Shown: one piece after another, positions 11,784-27,544 of the stretch
How positions within the stretch are numbered: the first letter of the stretch is position 1
Layout of the letters: each line of letters starts with the position of its first letter
Assembly: GCA_038373865.1 (NCBI GenBank)
Contig: JAXGGA010000065.1
Location: forward strand, 62,001-126,000
Direction of reading: 5' to 3'
DNA length: 64,000 bases
Source of the DNA: Uloborus plumipes
Lineage: Eukaryota; Arthropoda; Arachnida; Araneae; Uloboridae
The notes under the pieces: generated by a model
Databases searched by the model: none
The model's input: the letters and a program-made list of their open reading frames with translations, nothing else
What the model was told of the DNA's origin: nothing
Made by a program: the position numbers and the translations under genes

Positions 11784-11847
11784 ATGATGAAGGTTGCTTC
11801 AAAAATTTTATTTTTATTGATTGCTCTTTGTATAAGTGTTGTAGTGG
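11784..11847 (+). CDS. Probable signal-peptide first exon of a secreted protein
   Basis: ATGATGAAG starts a 21-codon frame, MMKVASKILFLLIALCISVV plus one more Val, that ends after one base at the donor G|GTGAGTTC. It has a basic residue near the start, a hydrophobic core and a phase-1 exit, the usual layout of a signal-peptide exon. The arthropod initiator motif TCAGT occurs at 11761-11765, 23 bases upstream. I could not identify downstream exons on the plus strand, so the product is unknown. A chance short ORF is possible. Confidence 0.45.
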
Positions 11848-12743
11848 GTGAGTTCATGTATATTTTTTTACTTATGAAAAATAAGCTGTATTTTTCTGCC
11901 TTTTGTAATAAAATCTTAATTTAATAACAGAATGTTATTGCATTACTAAAATTTATCAAAGAAAGTTTTTAAAATGTGAATTGTGCAGTGTTAAAAAAGT
12001 TTTCAATAGTGGATTTTAAAAGATATTGTAAAGATTTGCATACGTCGATTTACTGTTGAAACTCCGATGATTTGAACATGCTTAAAACGTTTTCTACTAA
12101 GACAAACTGTATTTCCGATTCCCACCTTCTGGTTTGTAGTGTATTGTTCATTGAGTAGGATGAATTCAATTTAAAGGTCCCTTGGCGTTCGTTTAAAGAG
12201 TTTACTGTATTGTATATTATACATCAGTATTTGTTCTAGTCTTAAAAATTTGGGTCAGGCTAACTTGCTACCAATTAAGAGTCAATGTTTGGTTAAAATC
12301 ATTCCATTAAATTTAAAATCCGTCATTAAAAAAAAGAGATAAAACTGAAGTTTATGCTCTCGTTTTTTACAGAAAAAAAGAGCAATTTTATTATTTGTCC
12401 CTTTTAAGTAAAGACGTAACTAAATTATTTAGCCCATTAATGCCTGACATTTTTTTTCCAAAGATATTTTGTATACTGGTAACAAACAGTCTTTAATGGA
12501 CAGGAAAAATAGTTTAAAAATTTTTTTGTATAAAATGATTTTTTTATTAACCCATTAGTGCCTAGCGTCCCTTTTCAGGGACGGTCCAAAAAAGGTCTGA
12601 ATTTCCCCAAAATGAACATTTCAACCAAATAATGGTGTTTAATTAGTACCTTGGTATTGTTTCAATTCGTTATTAACAGATTGCAGCACATAACCATTGT
12701 AAAGTGTGTTCTGTAGCAGTTTTAGTATGACCTTTATCAAAAA

Positions 12744-14467
12744 GAAGTTCTAACAAGAACTAAACGAGCCTACTTTCTCGTACATCGATATCGGCATTCT
12801 AGCATCTGATCATTATTCTCCTGAATATCTGAGACTGAAAATTATGTCAAACATGCCTTTTTAGCACTTAAAGCCGATTTCTAAAAGCGAAATATACCCC
12901 TCTCATCAGATGAAATAGACACGTAAAAAGTAAATAAACGAATAAATAAAGTTTTGTCGCACCTTTTAGAGAATGTAACTGTTACAGTTCTTCCGTAGAA
13001 AAAATCCTCAATCGCTTTAAAAAAAATAAATAAATAAATAAATAAAAGTTCAAAGGGTATCAAAACACATTTTATCAAAGAAAAAAAAAAAGAAAAAACT
13101 CGTCCGTTAATAAACTGTCTCGAATTTCACTTTTAATCCGTTGCCAGTTGTTAAATATAAATGAAGAATAAAATGCCCTCGTGAATGAAAAATTTTGGTT
13201 ACAAAAAAAAATTGTCTGCCAAAAAGAAAAAAAAATAACAATAATAAATAAAATAAAATAAATGAATAAATAAACAAAAAATCGTCTGCACAGTCAGTCT
13301 TTTTTTCTGAGCCTGCTTTTCCGCCATGTTTGCGGAGTCGGAGTCGGAATCAGTCCTCAAAGAAGGATCATTCAGAAAAGTACTTTACAAACATTTTTTA
13401 TCAAAACCATTTTCTTACAAAGTTAGTTTGAAGGAAATCCGACTTTAAGTTCAGGATCAACATTCAACTTAAATTTCCCGTAGGCGCTCATGTTAAATTT
13501 TTTTCTGAACGGTTCAATATTAAACGAAAAATGGTTCAAATCAAAAAGCGAAATATGGGAATGAGCCTCTCCGAGATCTTTCAAACAAAAAAAAGTTTAT
13601 TCCATTCGGACGGTTCATCCAAAAGTTATTAGGTGAGGAAAGGTTGCTTGAACGGTTCAATGTTGAACGAAAAAATGTTCAAATTGAAAATTTAAATACG
13701 GTAATGAAGTATCCTTGCTGAGATCCTTCGAACAAAAAAAAAAATATTTAAATCGGACTGTTCACTCAAAAGTTATTAGGGGTGACAGCTTGCTTGAGCG
13801 GTTCAATGTTGAACCAAAAATTGTTCAAATCGGAAATGTAAATACGGGAATGAAGTATCCTTGATAAGATCTTTCGAACAAAAAAAAATTTGTTCAAATC
13901 GGACTGTTCACTCAAAAGTTAGCATCGCGGGACAGGTTGTTTGAACGGTTCAATGTTGAACCAAAAATTGTTCAAATCGGAAATGTAAATACGGGAATGA
14001 AGTATCCTTGATAAGATCTTTCGAACAAAAAAAAAATTGTTCAAATCGGACTGTTCACTCAAAAGTTAGCATCGCGGGACAGGTTGTTTGAACGGTTCAA
14101 AGTTGAATCAAAAATTGTTCAAATCGAAAAATCAAATATGGGAATGAGCTGTACTCGCCGAGATCTTTCCAACAAAAAAAAGTTTGTCCAAATCGGAATG
14201 TTCATTCAAAAGTTATTAGGGGGGACAGACAGACCGACCGACTGACCGACCGACACACAAATTCCCCATCTCAATACCCTACTTTCAAAGTTTTTATTTT
14301 TCGATAACCATTTTACCTTTTTATTTGTTTTTGGCTTTTTTTTTTCGGACTTGGCGATATTTTTTAACTTGGCGATATTTTTTGGACTTGGCGATATTTT
14401 TTAGATGCATTAAGCCACTTTTGATACTTTTTTCGTCTTTCTTTTATTTTTAACGGGAAAGTAGGCT
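12744..14467 (+). mobile_element. Element Z, copy 1 (unclassified, nested in Y)
   Basis: It is inserted in an A-run of Y, where the empty site in the 58.7-kb copy reads TATCAAAAATGAC. AAAAA is present at 12739-12743 and 14468-14472. One end reads GAAGTTCTAACAAGAACTAA then GCCTACTTTCTCGT; the other, by complement, AGCCTACTTTCCCGTTAAAA. The inverted GCCTACTTTC motif is near-terminal. The interior holds an array of about 147-bp repeats and no transposase. The superfamily is unknown. Confidence 0.7.
13500..14230 (+). repeat. About 5 tandem units of roughly 147 bp with a GTTCAA..TTGAAC core
   Basis: Core motifs such as GTTCAATGTTGAACC start at about 13511, 13654, 13801, 13948 and 14095, so three consecutive intervals are 147 bases. 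Each unit also carries GATCTTTCGAACAAAAAAAA and GACTGTTCACTCAAAAGTTA. The array ends in a GACAGACAGACCGACCGAC run. Confidence 0.9.
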
Positions 14468-15686
14468 AAAAATGACATCGTTCACAATCTCAAGAAAAAA
14501 AGCTTAGTTTTCAAAGTGATTCCCAGCTTCCCAATTTATGTTAATTGCTGATTTTATTTCTTCTGATAAAATGTCTATTTAAATATTATATCGTAGGCAG
14601 AAAAAAATTTTAGTAAAAAAAATATATACTTTTTGGCGTCTATCGTAAGTTTTAAAGGACGATTTTTCTTTCCTTAATAGAAAAATTATTTTTTACATAA
14701 TATTTTTTTTTATTATTTTTCCTGTCCATTAAACACCGTTTGTAACCAGTATACAAAATATCTTAGCAAAAAAAAAAGTCAGGCATTAATGGGTTAATTA
14801 AAGAAAAATCGTCCCTTAAAAGTTACGATAGATCCCAACTTTTTTTACTAAATTTTTTTTTTATGCCTACGATATAATATTTAAAGACATTTTATAAGAA
14901 GAAATAAAATCAGCAATTAACATAAACTGGGAAGCTGGGAATAACTTGGAAAACTTAGCTTTTTTCTTGAGATTGTGAACGATGTCATTTTTGATAAAGA
15001 TCATATTCAAACTACTACAGAACACACTTTACAATGGTTATACGCTGCAATCTGTTAATAACGAATTGCAAGGTACTAATTGAACACTATTGTTTGGTTA
15101 AAATGCTCATTTTGGGGAAATTCAGACCCTTTTTTGGATCGTCTCAAAAAATGGACGCTAGTCATTAATGGGTTAAAATGGTGCCATTTTAAGGAGACCC
15201 CTTATTTTAAAGCTAAAAGGAGTGTTTTTGAATTAAACTTTCGAAAGGAGCTCCCATTTCGTATGTGCATGTTAAATGCTGAGTATTTTTGCCTTTTGAA
15301 GAAGTTCATGCTCCATGATTATTCTAAAATAAACAAATGAAACATCTTCATGTTTTAAATATTCAGTTTTCAAAATCTTGTAAATACAAGTTTCATTTTT
15401 GCAATCTCGACAACATAATAGGGCCTTGTTAAATGTGGTAAACTTCGCCAAGCCTGAACGTATTCGCAGTTTTGGAGCTTGAAGGCGCCACCTTGCGGTG
15501 ATTTAAGATAATAGTTAAAGAGATAAAACATTGCAATATTGCGAGGACAAAGCAGAAGTCTTTTTTCCACCCAAACAAACTTTGGGAAAATTACGCCTCA
15601 ATTTTTCACTGTATTTGCTGTGCAGAGTTTTTTTTAATTCGGAAATTATGAATACAACTACAGCAGCAAAAATCGTTTAAATTTTA

Positions 15687-15717
15687 CCACAGGCGATGCT
15701 GTGGCGGGTAACTCTAG
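15687..15717 (+). mobile_element. Possible solitary Helitron 3' end
   Basis: Stem CCACAG-gcgatg-CTGTGG (15687-15704) is followed nine bases later by CTAG (15714-15717). The next base is C, not the T expected at a Helitron target, and no 5' end was paired. Confidence 0.35.
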
Positions 15718-16490
15718 CAAATAGATAAAAGAGATTTCCATAGATAGAAATCTTACCAATTGTTTTGAACTATCACCAAATTGTTTGATACCGAAAACTA
15801 GGTACTCGTTTTCCACTCTTTCTGATATTGTCAAAATGAAACGATTATAACCCGAAAATTGGAGAACACGTCAAACTCAACATTATCGAAATATCCCTGG
15901 AATTCAGATATTGAATTTCAATCAAAATGTTGGGACAGAACTGAGTTTTTCTTGCAAAAAAATGAACTCACGTTCTTGTGGAAGGTGGTTACGCTGTGGA
16001 GAGGCTGGTGAAACTTGCCAATAAGGTAGACAGTAGGGGTGAGACATAGAAGCTAAAACATTGATGTTTTCAGACATCGGTGTTAAGAAATCGATCGGTA
16101 TTGATATCGATGGCATTGATACATCGACCAAAAAGCATTGATGTTTTCAAATATCGATGCTTCAAAACATCGACCTTTTTTTAAAAAAAATGCTTCCACC
16201 TTTAAATGTACAGTAATACAGTAACTCCTCAATTACGTTGCACCTTTTATATCACTCAATTAGTTTTATGTTTTGTATTCTGAAAAATATCAACCATATA
16301 ATATTGATGTGAATTATAGAATTTTTTTTATGAGATAGATACTGCAACTGTTAATTAACTGTATAACTTTTATTTATCGCATATTTTTATAAAACGTTTT
16401 TTTCGTAAATGTAAAACATCATTATCGAAACAATTTCAAACGCAAAACAACGATATTTAAAAATCATTGACCGTAAATAATCGTTAGTAC

Positions 16491-17242
16491 TAGGGATGCA
16501 CCGATAAGCAAATTGGCCGATTACCGATTAATCGGTTGTTGATAATCGGCCGATTAATCGGCACAGCTGATTAATGATAAGGATGATTGTTTTTAATACT
16601 ACAAATTTTACCATCACTGCTTTTTCTCTCTTATACAATTCCGAGTTTAGAAATAGTAAGTAATTTATTTCTAAGAGAAGATTTTTTTTTCCAGTTTCCC
16701 AATTTTCACAAAATAATTTCAATATTTTATCAAATTTCTTAGAACCAATTTTCATAATAATGTCAATAACATTGTATTAACACATTGTTAATTATGTTAA
16801 TTGGACATAAAAATTCAGAAAAAGGGGAAGGGAGTCTGTACTCCAATTTAGGAGTACTTTTAATTTAAATTTTTTAGTAACTAGTAGCAATTTCATTCAA
16901 GACTTTTATTCTTTGTGAAAATTAGAGGTTATCTAAAACACTGTACTAAGGAGGAAACTGTCGCCACATGAAAACTGTTGCAACATTGTCTATGTATATT
17001 TATTCAAAAAGTAGGAGAATTAATTTATTAAAAACTTTATATCAACTGTGAGGATTATTATTACTGTTAATAAAATTATTCATCGTAGTTTCTTAGTGAA
17101 GGTATACTTTAAGAATAAAATAAAAAAAAAAAAAAACATTTTTAGCCGATTAATCGGCCCGATTTTGCCGATTATTAATAATCGGTAAAATGGCCGATTA
17201 TGGCCGATTAATCGGTACTGCCGATTAATCGGTGCATCCCTA
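16491..17242. mobile_element. hAT-type MITE with CCGATTAATCGG repeats, TSD GTTAGTAC
   Basis: The 8-bp direct repeat GTTAGTAC (16483-16490, 17243-17250) flanks ends TAGGGATGCACCGATAAG and, by complement, TAGGGATGCACCGATTAATC. The self-complementary motif GCCGATTAATCGGC recurs near both ends. It is 752 bases and non-coding. It resembles widespread hAT ends of the type TAGGGATGCACCGA. Confidence 0.9.
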
Positions 17243-17345
17243 GTTAGTACTTAAAAATGAAATAGGTCAATGAGATAGATTTTTCAACTGTTAAAGATGA
17301 ACTTTTTAATTGCTTTTGCTGAAATGTAAAACAGACATCGGAAGA

Positions 17346-18073
17346 AAAAAAATCTGGTATGGACTCCACACTACTTCCTTTCACGTGTAAATTTCTTAGT
17401 AGTTGCCTTGAGTGTTAAAAAAGTGCTTGGAGTGAGCAAGGTAACAATTCAAATATTTACTCCTCTAATCTGCCACGAAACAATGCAAAAAATATTTTAC
17501 AATGGTTAATTTTCAAATATTGCTGATTTTAAGATCATTCAGTAAATTTTTCGATATGTCGCCAAGTTGGCGTTAAACACTTTGCGACCAAAAGCTTGGC
17601 GACATATCGCCAAGTGGTCGCGCCAATTCATATCACTTGAGTCTGCATTGAAATTAACACTGATTTACCCCCAAAAAAGGGGTAAAACACTCCCTTGGGA
17701 ACATTCGAATGCAACCACAAGGGGAGGTGCACAACTAGACCATCTTCAGAGCCTACATACCAAGATAGAAGCTTCTACGGCATATAGTTTTTGAGTTATG
17801 CGACCCACATACATACATACATACAACCGCACATACGTACATACAGACGTCACGAGAAAACTCGTCGTAATTAACTCGGGGGTGGTTGAAAACGATTTTT
17901 CGGCGGCTTATATGTTGGTAGGTACATATGCACGTGCTGACAGGTCAAGAAAACTACTGAACATTCATTCGGGGGTGAGCAAAATCAAAATTTAGACTCA
18001 AATTTGAGTGATTTTTTTTTCTTTTTCGCGATCATAATACTTCCTTTACTACGTAAAAGGAAATAAAAAACAT
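17346..18073 (-). repeat. Interspersed repeat W, copy 2
   Basis: The reverse complement matches 5748-6381 along its length. The body is longer here and contains an ACATACATACATAC run and a TTGGCGACATATCGCC palindromic segment. It sits inside the hAT element at 16034-18535. Confidence 0.75.
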
Positions 18074-18206
18074 TGAACGCGAAATACTGATCATTAAAAG
18101 ACATCGGCCGTGGAACATCGATGGTAACTAGCAAAAACGTCTTCTAACGAGATTGATATTGTACCAGAGTTGAATACTGATGTAACTTTTGGTTGCATAT
18201 CTTGAT

Positions 18207-18247
<41 letters not shown>

Positions 18248-18543
18248 AAGTATAAAACATTGACATAAAAAATAATTTAAAAAGCAAATTAGAGATGTTT
18301 CAGAAAAATAGGGAGCAAAACATCGATAATAATCATAGAAAATGCCTTTCCAATGATATTAATACTAAATCTTCTGATTAAAGATGAAAACTTCTTAATA
18401 CGTCTGCTTATCGCATATTTTTATCTAGCTTTCTTTGCTGGATTATAAAACATCGACATCGAAAAAAACATCGAACCCAAAACATCGACTCTCGAACATC
18501 GATGTTTTAGCAAAAACATCGATGCCGTAGCACTAGTAGACAG

Positions 18544-21500
18544 CTGTATCATCGAATACAAATGAGACAGAACAAAATAAATGAAAGGGAGTATCATGGA
18601 AAATCTGCAACAAAGTTAGTTTATGATTCTGTTGCGCCTTTAATTAAAATAAGCATCAACTGCATCCAGCATCACACGCAAAATTGTTTGATGTTACCCG
18701 TTCCTAATGACCTAACCGGCTTGCAGAAGCATTGTTTCAATTCCGACTGTGACCGACCTTCGCAATTCAAATCAACAACATCTAGAGACAATGTCGGAAA
18801 CATCGTTTTCGCTCACAGGGCGATCGGTCATTTTTTGAAAACCTTATCGTACATCTTATTATGTCAACTCCATTATCGAAAAGAGATGATTTAAAAATTT
18901 TATCTCTGTCCATTCGGAATAATAATAGCAATAATTCATCTAATTTGAAACTTTTGCCATCAATTAGCATCGTTATTTTAAACTGTGAATCGGAAATTAT
19001 ACACCACTCCTTTATTTCCCTTAATGACTCCTCTATTGTAATGTCAGAGTGATTGATTTTGTTTACGAGGAGGATTTTCACTGAAGACACATGGTTTAAC
19101 CTCTTCATATATACTCTTTCAACCTTTAATTAAAAAGATAAATAAACAAATTAGTAATTTGATATTTTTTACCTAAAAATACGTATTTACAAAGTTTTTG
19201 TAATTTATGCTATATGTAGGTAATACTTGTTCCAGAACCTTTTGCAAATTTTGATGGTAAATAAAATAGAAAAGTTAAATGTAATAAGACATTTTTTGTG
19301 CATATTTAGGACTATACACTAATTTTATGAGAGAAAAAAAACTATGATTTGGTTAAATATATTTGAGAAACATTTTTACTCGCACTTTTTGCTTGATAGG
19401 GTAGATTTATTTTTTTGCAGTTAGGTTTAAAAAAAAAAACACAATTCTCTCTCTTGCAACTATATTTTCTTGAAAGTAGTGAAACCTTCAGCACATTTCC
19501 CGTTCTTTCGAACTATCTGTTCAACCAGAACCCAACAACATTCAGTAGACGTAGATCAGAACTTCAGGAGGAATGGATATTTTATCAAACAATCCTGGCA
19601 TGATCATCGATTTAAACCGTTGTATTGTTCAATTTTCTGATAAAGAAGTAAAAAAATTACAAAAATAAATATCATTTAAGACAACAAACATTCATATTCA
19701 CACTAGTTAAACTGGTTGAAATATTCATTTCAAGTGTATTCCAGGAAAATAGAATTAAATTTTTTTGAGGAAAATAGAATTATAGTCCTATTATACTTGA
19801 GCGGTCTTTTATAGACTCTAAGCAACCCTACACGTTTTCTTTTACGTTTTTCCGACTTTAAAACAATATAATTTTTCACTTATTATTGGAGAAAGAAGTA
19901 GATAATGCAAAAAGAATTTATGGTTTCTATCAATTATTTTTCATCAAAAAATATCTAAAGCTCGCACATATTTTCATGAGAGGGGGAAGGGGTCATATAT
20001 CTCTTTGTACTTTCCTTTTGGGTGCGCCACTGATTCTTACTATTAGTACTAGACTACTGAGGTTCAACAGAAAAAAAGCTTTTTGTAACAGATTGTAAGA
20101 TTTTTGGTTCTGTTCAAACCAATCAAGTAGAATTTTTGATCTTATTTTTTCAATTTTCGATATAATTTAATTCCCTAAATAAATTTCCCAGCAAAAAAAA
20201 TAACTACATAATTTGATTGTTCAAAAGGTACATCGTAGGTAGAGACTAATTCTAATTTAACGTTTAACAAAAATTAATATTTAACACAATTTCGTCTTCG
20301 AGGAAAGCGTTTTCTCCAAGTAACATCAAAAAGAAAGAAAGAAAAATTGGTGATGTTAAAATGCACACATGCTTGAAACGAAAGTTTGGCAAAAGAAATG
20401 GTAAAATTTTTTAGTATAAATATATTTTTAATTACATCTTTTTTCAATATGATACAACGTGGTTTTATAGTTTAATAAATTAAACTAAATCGAAAGAGCA
20501 CATGCTCCATCAACAATATTTATAAACTCAAAATAGTTGACTTTTTGAAGTTATTATAGAAAGCTGCATTTCTCATTTTTTAATGTCTTTTTTAGCAAAA
20601 GTTTTGGGTAAATAATTTAAGAATTTTTTGAAAATAATCCAAAATTTGTATGAATAAATTACCTTCATTAATTAAAATTCAAGCTTTAATTTATTAATAT
20701 TTGATACGTGCCACTGCTTTAAAACGATACAAAATAAGTTAAAAGTTAAAAGAACAACAAATATAACAAAAACTATGTATTTTAGTGATGAAAACTGCGA
20801 TATAAAAAGTGAAAATGCTTTGAAGACAGATTTATGTGTTAATCATCAGCGAAAAATCACGAGAGCAAGCGCATAAAAAATTGTGTTCCACAAAGAATCA
20901 GGCAACTCAACTCAGCTCAACGCTTGAGTGAAAGTATTGTGGAAAAAAATGGCAACAGATTCTCTACGCAAACACCTTTCACATCGAACACCATGTTTCA
21001 TCCCGCATTGATGGATAAACCGAAGTGGTATTTTGTTATACTTCGTCACGAAAATAATAACAACTCCGTAACAACATCCCAAAGAGGAAAAAGAAAACGA
21101 AGAGCTTAAAACTTTATACGGAATAAATCAGTCTTCTTTTCCTTCTTCTCCGGCTAATTGCGTGACTCATCATAATCTAATGACAGTCAGGCCTTGCGTA
21201 CATGATAAACGTGTTTCGATTATTTTTGCGCCAGCCGACTTGATCGCTTTATTACGGAGTGGAAGGTGGATACATTCACTGATAGGAAGCCTTTTTTTTT
21301 TTTTGCTTCCAAGGAACAGCAGATTGCACCTCGGCTTCCCACCCCTTTTGGGTTCCGATGATTGGCTTATACCAGAAGCTGAACTTAATCTGCCGAAAGC
21401 AAGTACATTAAAGAAAATGATTTTCCAAGGCATTTGTCTTAGTTGGCCATGTAATTTCTATGTCTTTACAGAAAAAGGGAATGTGAATTATTTAGAGAAA

Positions 21501-22083
21501 TAATTTCTTTAATCTGAATTCTTCTTTGAATGCAACTGACCTGGGGTGATTGTGCCAACTCTTTCATTCCTAATTCAACGACGTTAAGAATAATAACTGA
21601 CACATACACATTTAAGGAACGATAACGATTATAGCTAAATTTATGTTTCATGACATTGAAGGAAAAGTTGATCTGCAAATATAAACGTTGAGGAAGAGAT
21701 TTTTTTAGAAATAGTTAAAAAGAGCAGGTGCTATCGACCTTATCTCGTTTATGAAGAAATATCGAAGGAGAGTTTTAGTTTGAACAAAAATTGAAATTTT
21801 TCTTTTTTAAATAAGCAACTGGTCAGTTTATTAAAGTTTAATTTCATATTTTTCAATGTATCGAATATTTACGTAATTTTTTTCTCTTGTACAAAGCTTT
21901 GAAGTAAAACTGAAAAATAAATATTTATATATAAAGATCGAAGAAGAACAGTATGGCCTTCTACTTCTTTAACATAGTGAAACTTCTGTGAGTGACCACC
22001 ACTTTTCAGACATCCCCCCTAACGACCAAGTTCCGAGTTTCTCAGGAGAGCTTCTCTTCCGAGTTTCTCATTTTGTTCAACAT
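18544..22083. other. No gene or bounded element recognised
   Basis: Short ORFs at 18562-18894, 20924-21109 and 21162-21503 have no recognised domain and no convincing splice context. The DNA appears unique rather than repetitive. Confidence 0.5.
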
Positions 22084-22151
22084 AATTTATTATTTACATG
22101 GGAACATGTTCAATTATGTCCAACAGAATTTATTATTTACATCGGAACATG
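22084..22151 (-). terminator. 3' UTR with duplicated poly(A) signal block
   Basis: Downstream of the last stop, the segment containing AATAAA is itself repeated with a 43-base period (22084-22108 and 22127-22151, each 25 bases and differing at one position). The minus-strand AATAAA signals lie about 34 and 77 bases past the stop, a plausible place for the end of the gene's 3' UTR. Confidence 0.55.
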
Positions 22152-22167
22152 CTTTCCTCTTACATTC

Positions 22168-22323
22168 CTAACCCAAAGATTCAGATTCAGAATCTCCTTG
22201 AATTTCTGTTAGTCTCATGGCTTCTTCGTTCAATATGTCTGACTGCTTTTCAATCCCTTGTCGATAAATCAGGCATGCCAGTACGACACATGAAATGAAG
22301 AAAACGGCTGCCAAAATGCCAAA
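22168..22323 (-). CDS. Terminal exon, downstream copy: transmembrane helix and tail
   Basis: Acceptor TTATTGCACCAG leads to 51 residues and a TAG stop. The span begins FGILAAVFFISCVVLAC, followed by a short basic-polar juxtamembrane segment and an acidic tail with NEEAM and DSESESLG. It is intact and in the same phase as the upstream copy, so either could terminate the mRNA. This copy is followed by two AATAAA signals (minus-strand positions 22134-22129 and 22091-22086) and is probably the original 3' end. The stop at 22168-22170 is shared in context with the other copy. Confidence 0.82.
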   Translation of the reverse strand, partial: FGILAAVFFISCVVLACLIYRQGIEKQSDILNEEAMRLTEIQGDSESESLG

Positions 22324-22457
22324 CTGGTGCAATAAGTTAAAGAAGTTTTGTTCTAACGTTTATGTTACAGCAAAAATACTTTCAGCGCATATGAAAAGCA
22401 AGATAGTACAACGTTGATGGCGCTTGATGGAAGAATCAAAAACATCCTATTACATTC

Positions 22458-22616
22458 CTAACCCAAAGATTCAGATTCAGAATCTCCTTGAATTTCTGTT
22501 AGCCTCATGGCTTCTTCTTCGTTCAATATGTCTGACTGCTTTTCAATCCCTTGTCGATAAATCAGGCATGCCAGTACGACACATGAAATGAAGAAAACGA
22601 CTGCCAAAATGCCAAA
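22458..22616 (-). CDS. Terminal exon, upstream copy: transmembrane helix and tail
   Basis: Acceptor TTATTACACCAG leads to 52 residues and a TAG stop. The first 20 residues are hydrophobic (FGILAVVFFISCVVLACLIY) and form the membrane span. RQGIEKQ follows, then an acidic tail ending DSESESLG. It enters in phase 0, in frame with the exon ending at 32526. It differs from the copy at 22168-22323 by one membrane residue (Val for Ala) and one extra Glu codon, giving NEEEAM in place of NEEAM. It is the first copy reached by transcription. Few bases follow its stop before the second copy begins, and no AATAAA was seen between them. Confidence 0.8.
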   Translation of the reverse strand, partial: FGILAVVFFISCVVLACLIYRQGIEKQSDILNEEEAMRLTEIQGDSESESLG

Positions 22617-22739
22617 CTGGTGTAATAAGTTAAGGAAGTTTTGTTCTAACGTTTATGTTACAGCAAAAATACTTTCAGCGCATATGAAAAGCAAGATAGT
22701 ACAGCGTTGATGGCGCTTGATGGAAGAATCAAAAACATC

Positions 22740-27146
<4,407 letters not shown>

Positions 27147-27460
27147 AACAGCTAAGGATGCACCAATTAATCAGCAGTTGGTCCGTAATCGGCCATAATA
27201 CCAATTTGTCAATTAAGCGACAAATTAAATATTTTTTAAAACTATTTAAATAACATTATCTTTAAGCATTTTTTGAGCAAGAATCCAAGATGAATAAAAT
27301 TATTAAAAATAAATGGATGTAATTTTCTACAACATAAGTAGACCATGTAGTATGAAAGTTTACTGCCTATAATAAAGACAAAAAATATAAAATTTGTATA
27401 AAACTGAATAAAAGATTGAAATTAATCCTCACAGCTGACGTTCTCTATGAAGAATTAAAT
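27147..27460 (-). mobile_element. Decayed hAT fragment related to the 16491 element
   Basis: GGATGCACCAATTAATCAGC and a CCGTAATCGGCC stretch at 27150-27200 are diverged versions of the terminal repeats at 16491. The TCCTCACAGCTGA near 27430 resembles the body of that element in inverse orientation. No second terminus was found. Confidence 0.5.
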
Positions 27461-27544
27461 CCGGGTGCCTTTAAATTTCAATGCAAAGAAGTCAGCATTT
27501 CAGAACTGTCAGAATAAAAACTATTTCTTGCTGATTCATACATA

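Larger units (their letters stand above)
12547..14797 (-). mobile_element. piggyBac-type element Y inserted in X at TTAA
   Basis: TTAA at 12547-12550 and at 14794-14797 bound ends CCCATTAGTGCCTAGCGTCC and GGCATTAATGGG, so Y is in the opposite orientation to X. The homologous copy at 58697 is uninterrupted at the matching position (TTTTTTATTAAGGAAAG), giving an empty-site comparison. Y in turn is split by element Z. Confidence 0.8.
12429..15176 (+). mobile_element. piggyBac-type MITE X, split by a related element
   Basis: The left end TTAGCCCATTAATGCCTGAC and right end ...GACGCTAGTCATTAATGGGTTAA correspond to the intact 522-bp copy at 58697-59218. The left TTAA has decayed to TTAG and the right TTAA is intact (15173-15176). 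The body resumes at 14798 after the nested element Y. It is non-coding. Confidence 0.75.
16034..18535. mobile_element. hAT element with CATCGATGTTTT subterminal repeats, TSD GTAGACAG
   Basis: The exact 8-bp direct repeat GTAGACAG (16026-16033, 18536-18543) flanks ends TAGGGGTGAGACATAGA and, by complement, TAGTGCTACGGCATCGATG. Near both ends the motif ACATCGATGTTTT or ACATCGA recurs many times. The interior is invaded by another hAT (16491-17242) and by repeat W (17346-18073). No transposase frame is present. A T-run occupies about 18209-18243. Confidence 0.82.
22161..22739 (-). repeat. Tandem duplication of terminal exon plus flanks
   Basis: Units 22161-22446 and 22451-22739 (286 and 289 bases) are nearly identical over exon, acceptor and intron flank. 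Only scattered substitutions and one three-base (GAA codon) indel distinguish them. The indel keeps the frame and both acceptors are conserved, so the copies look either young or constrained. Confidence 0.92.
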
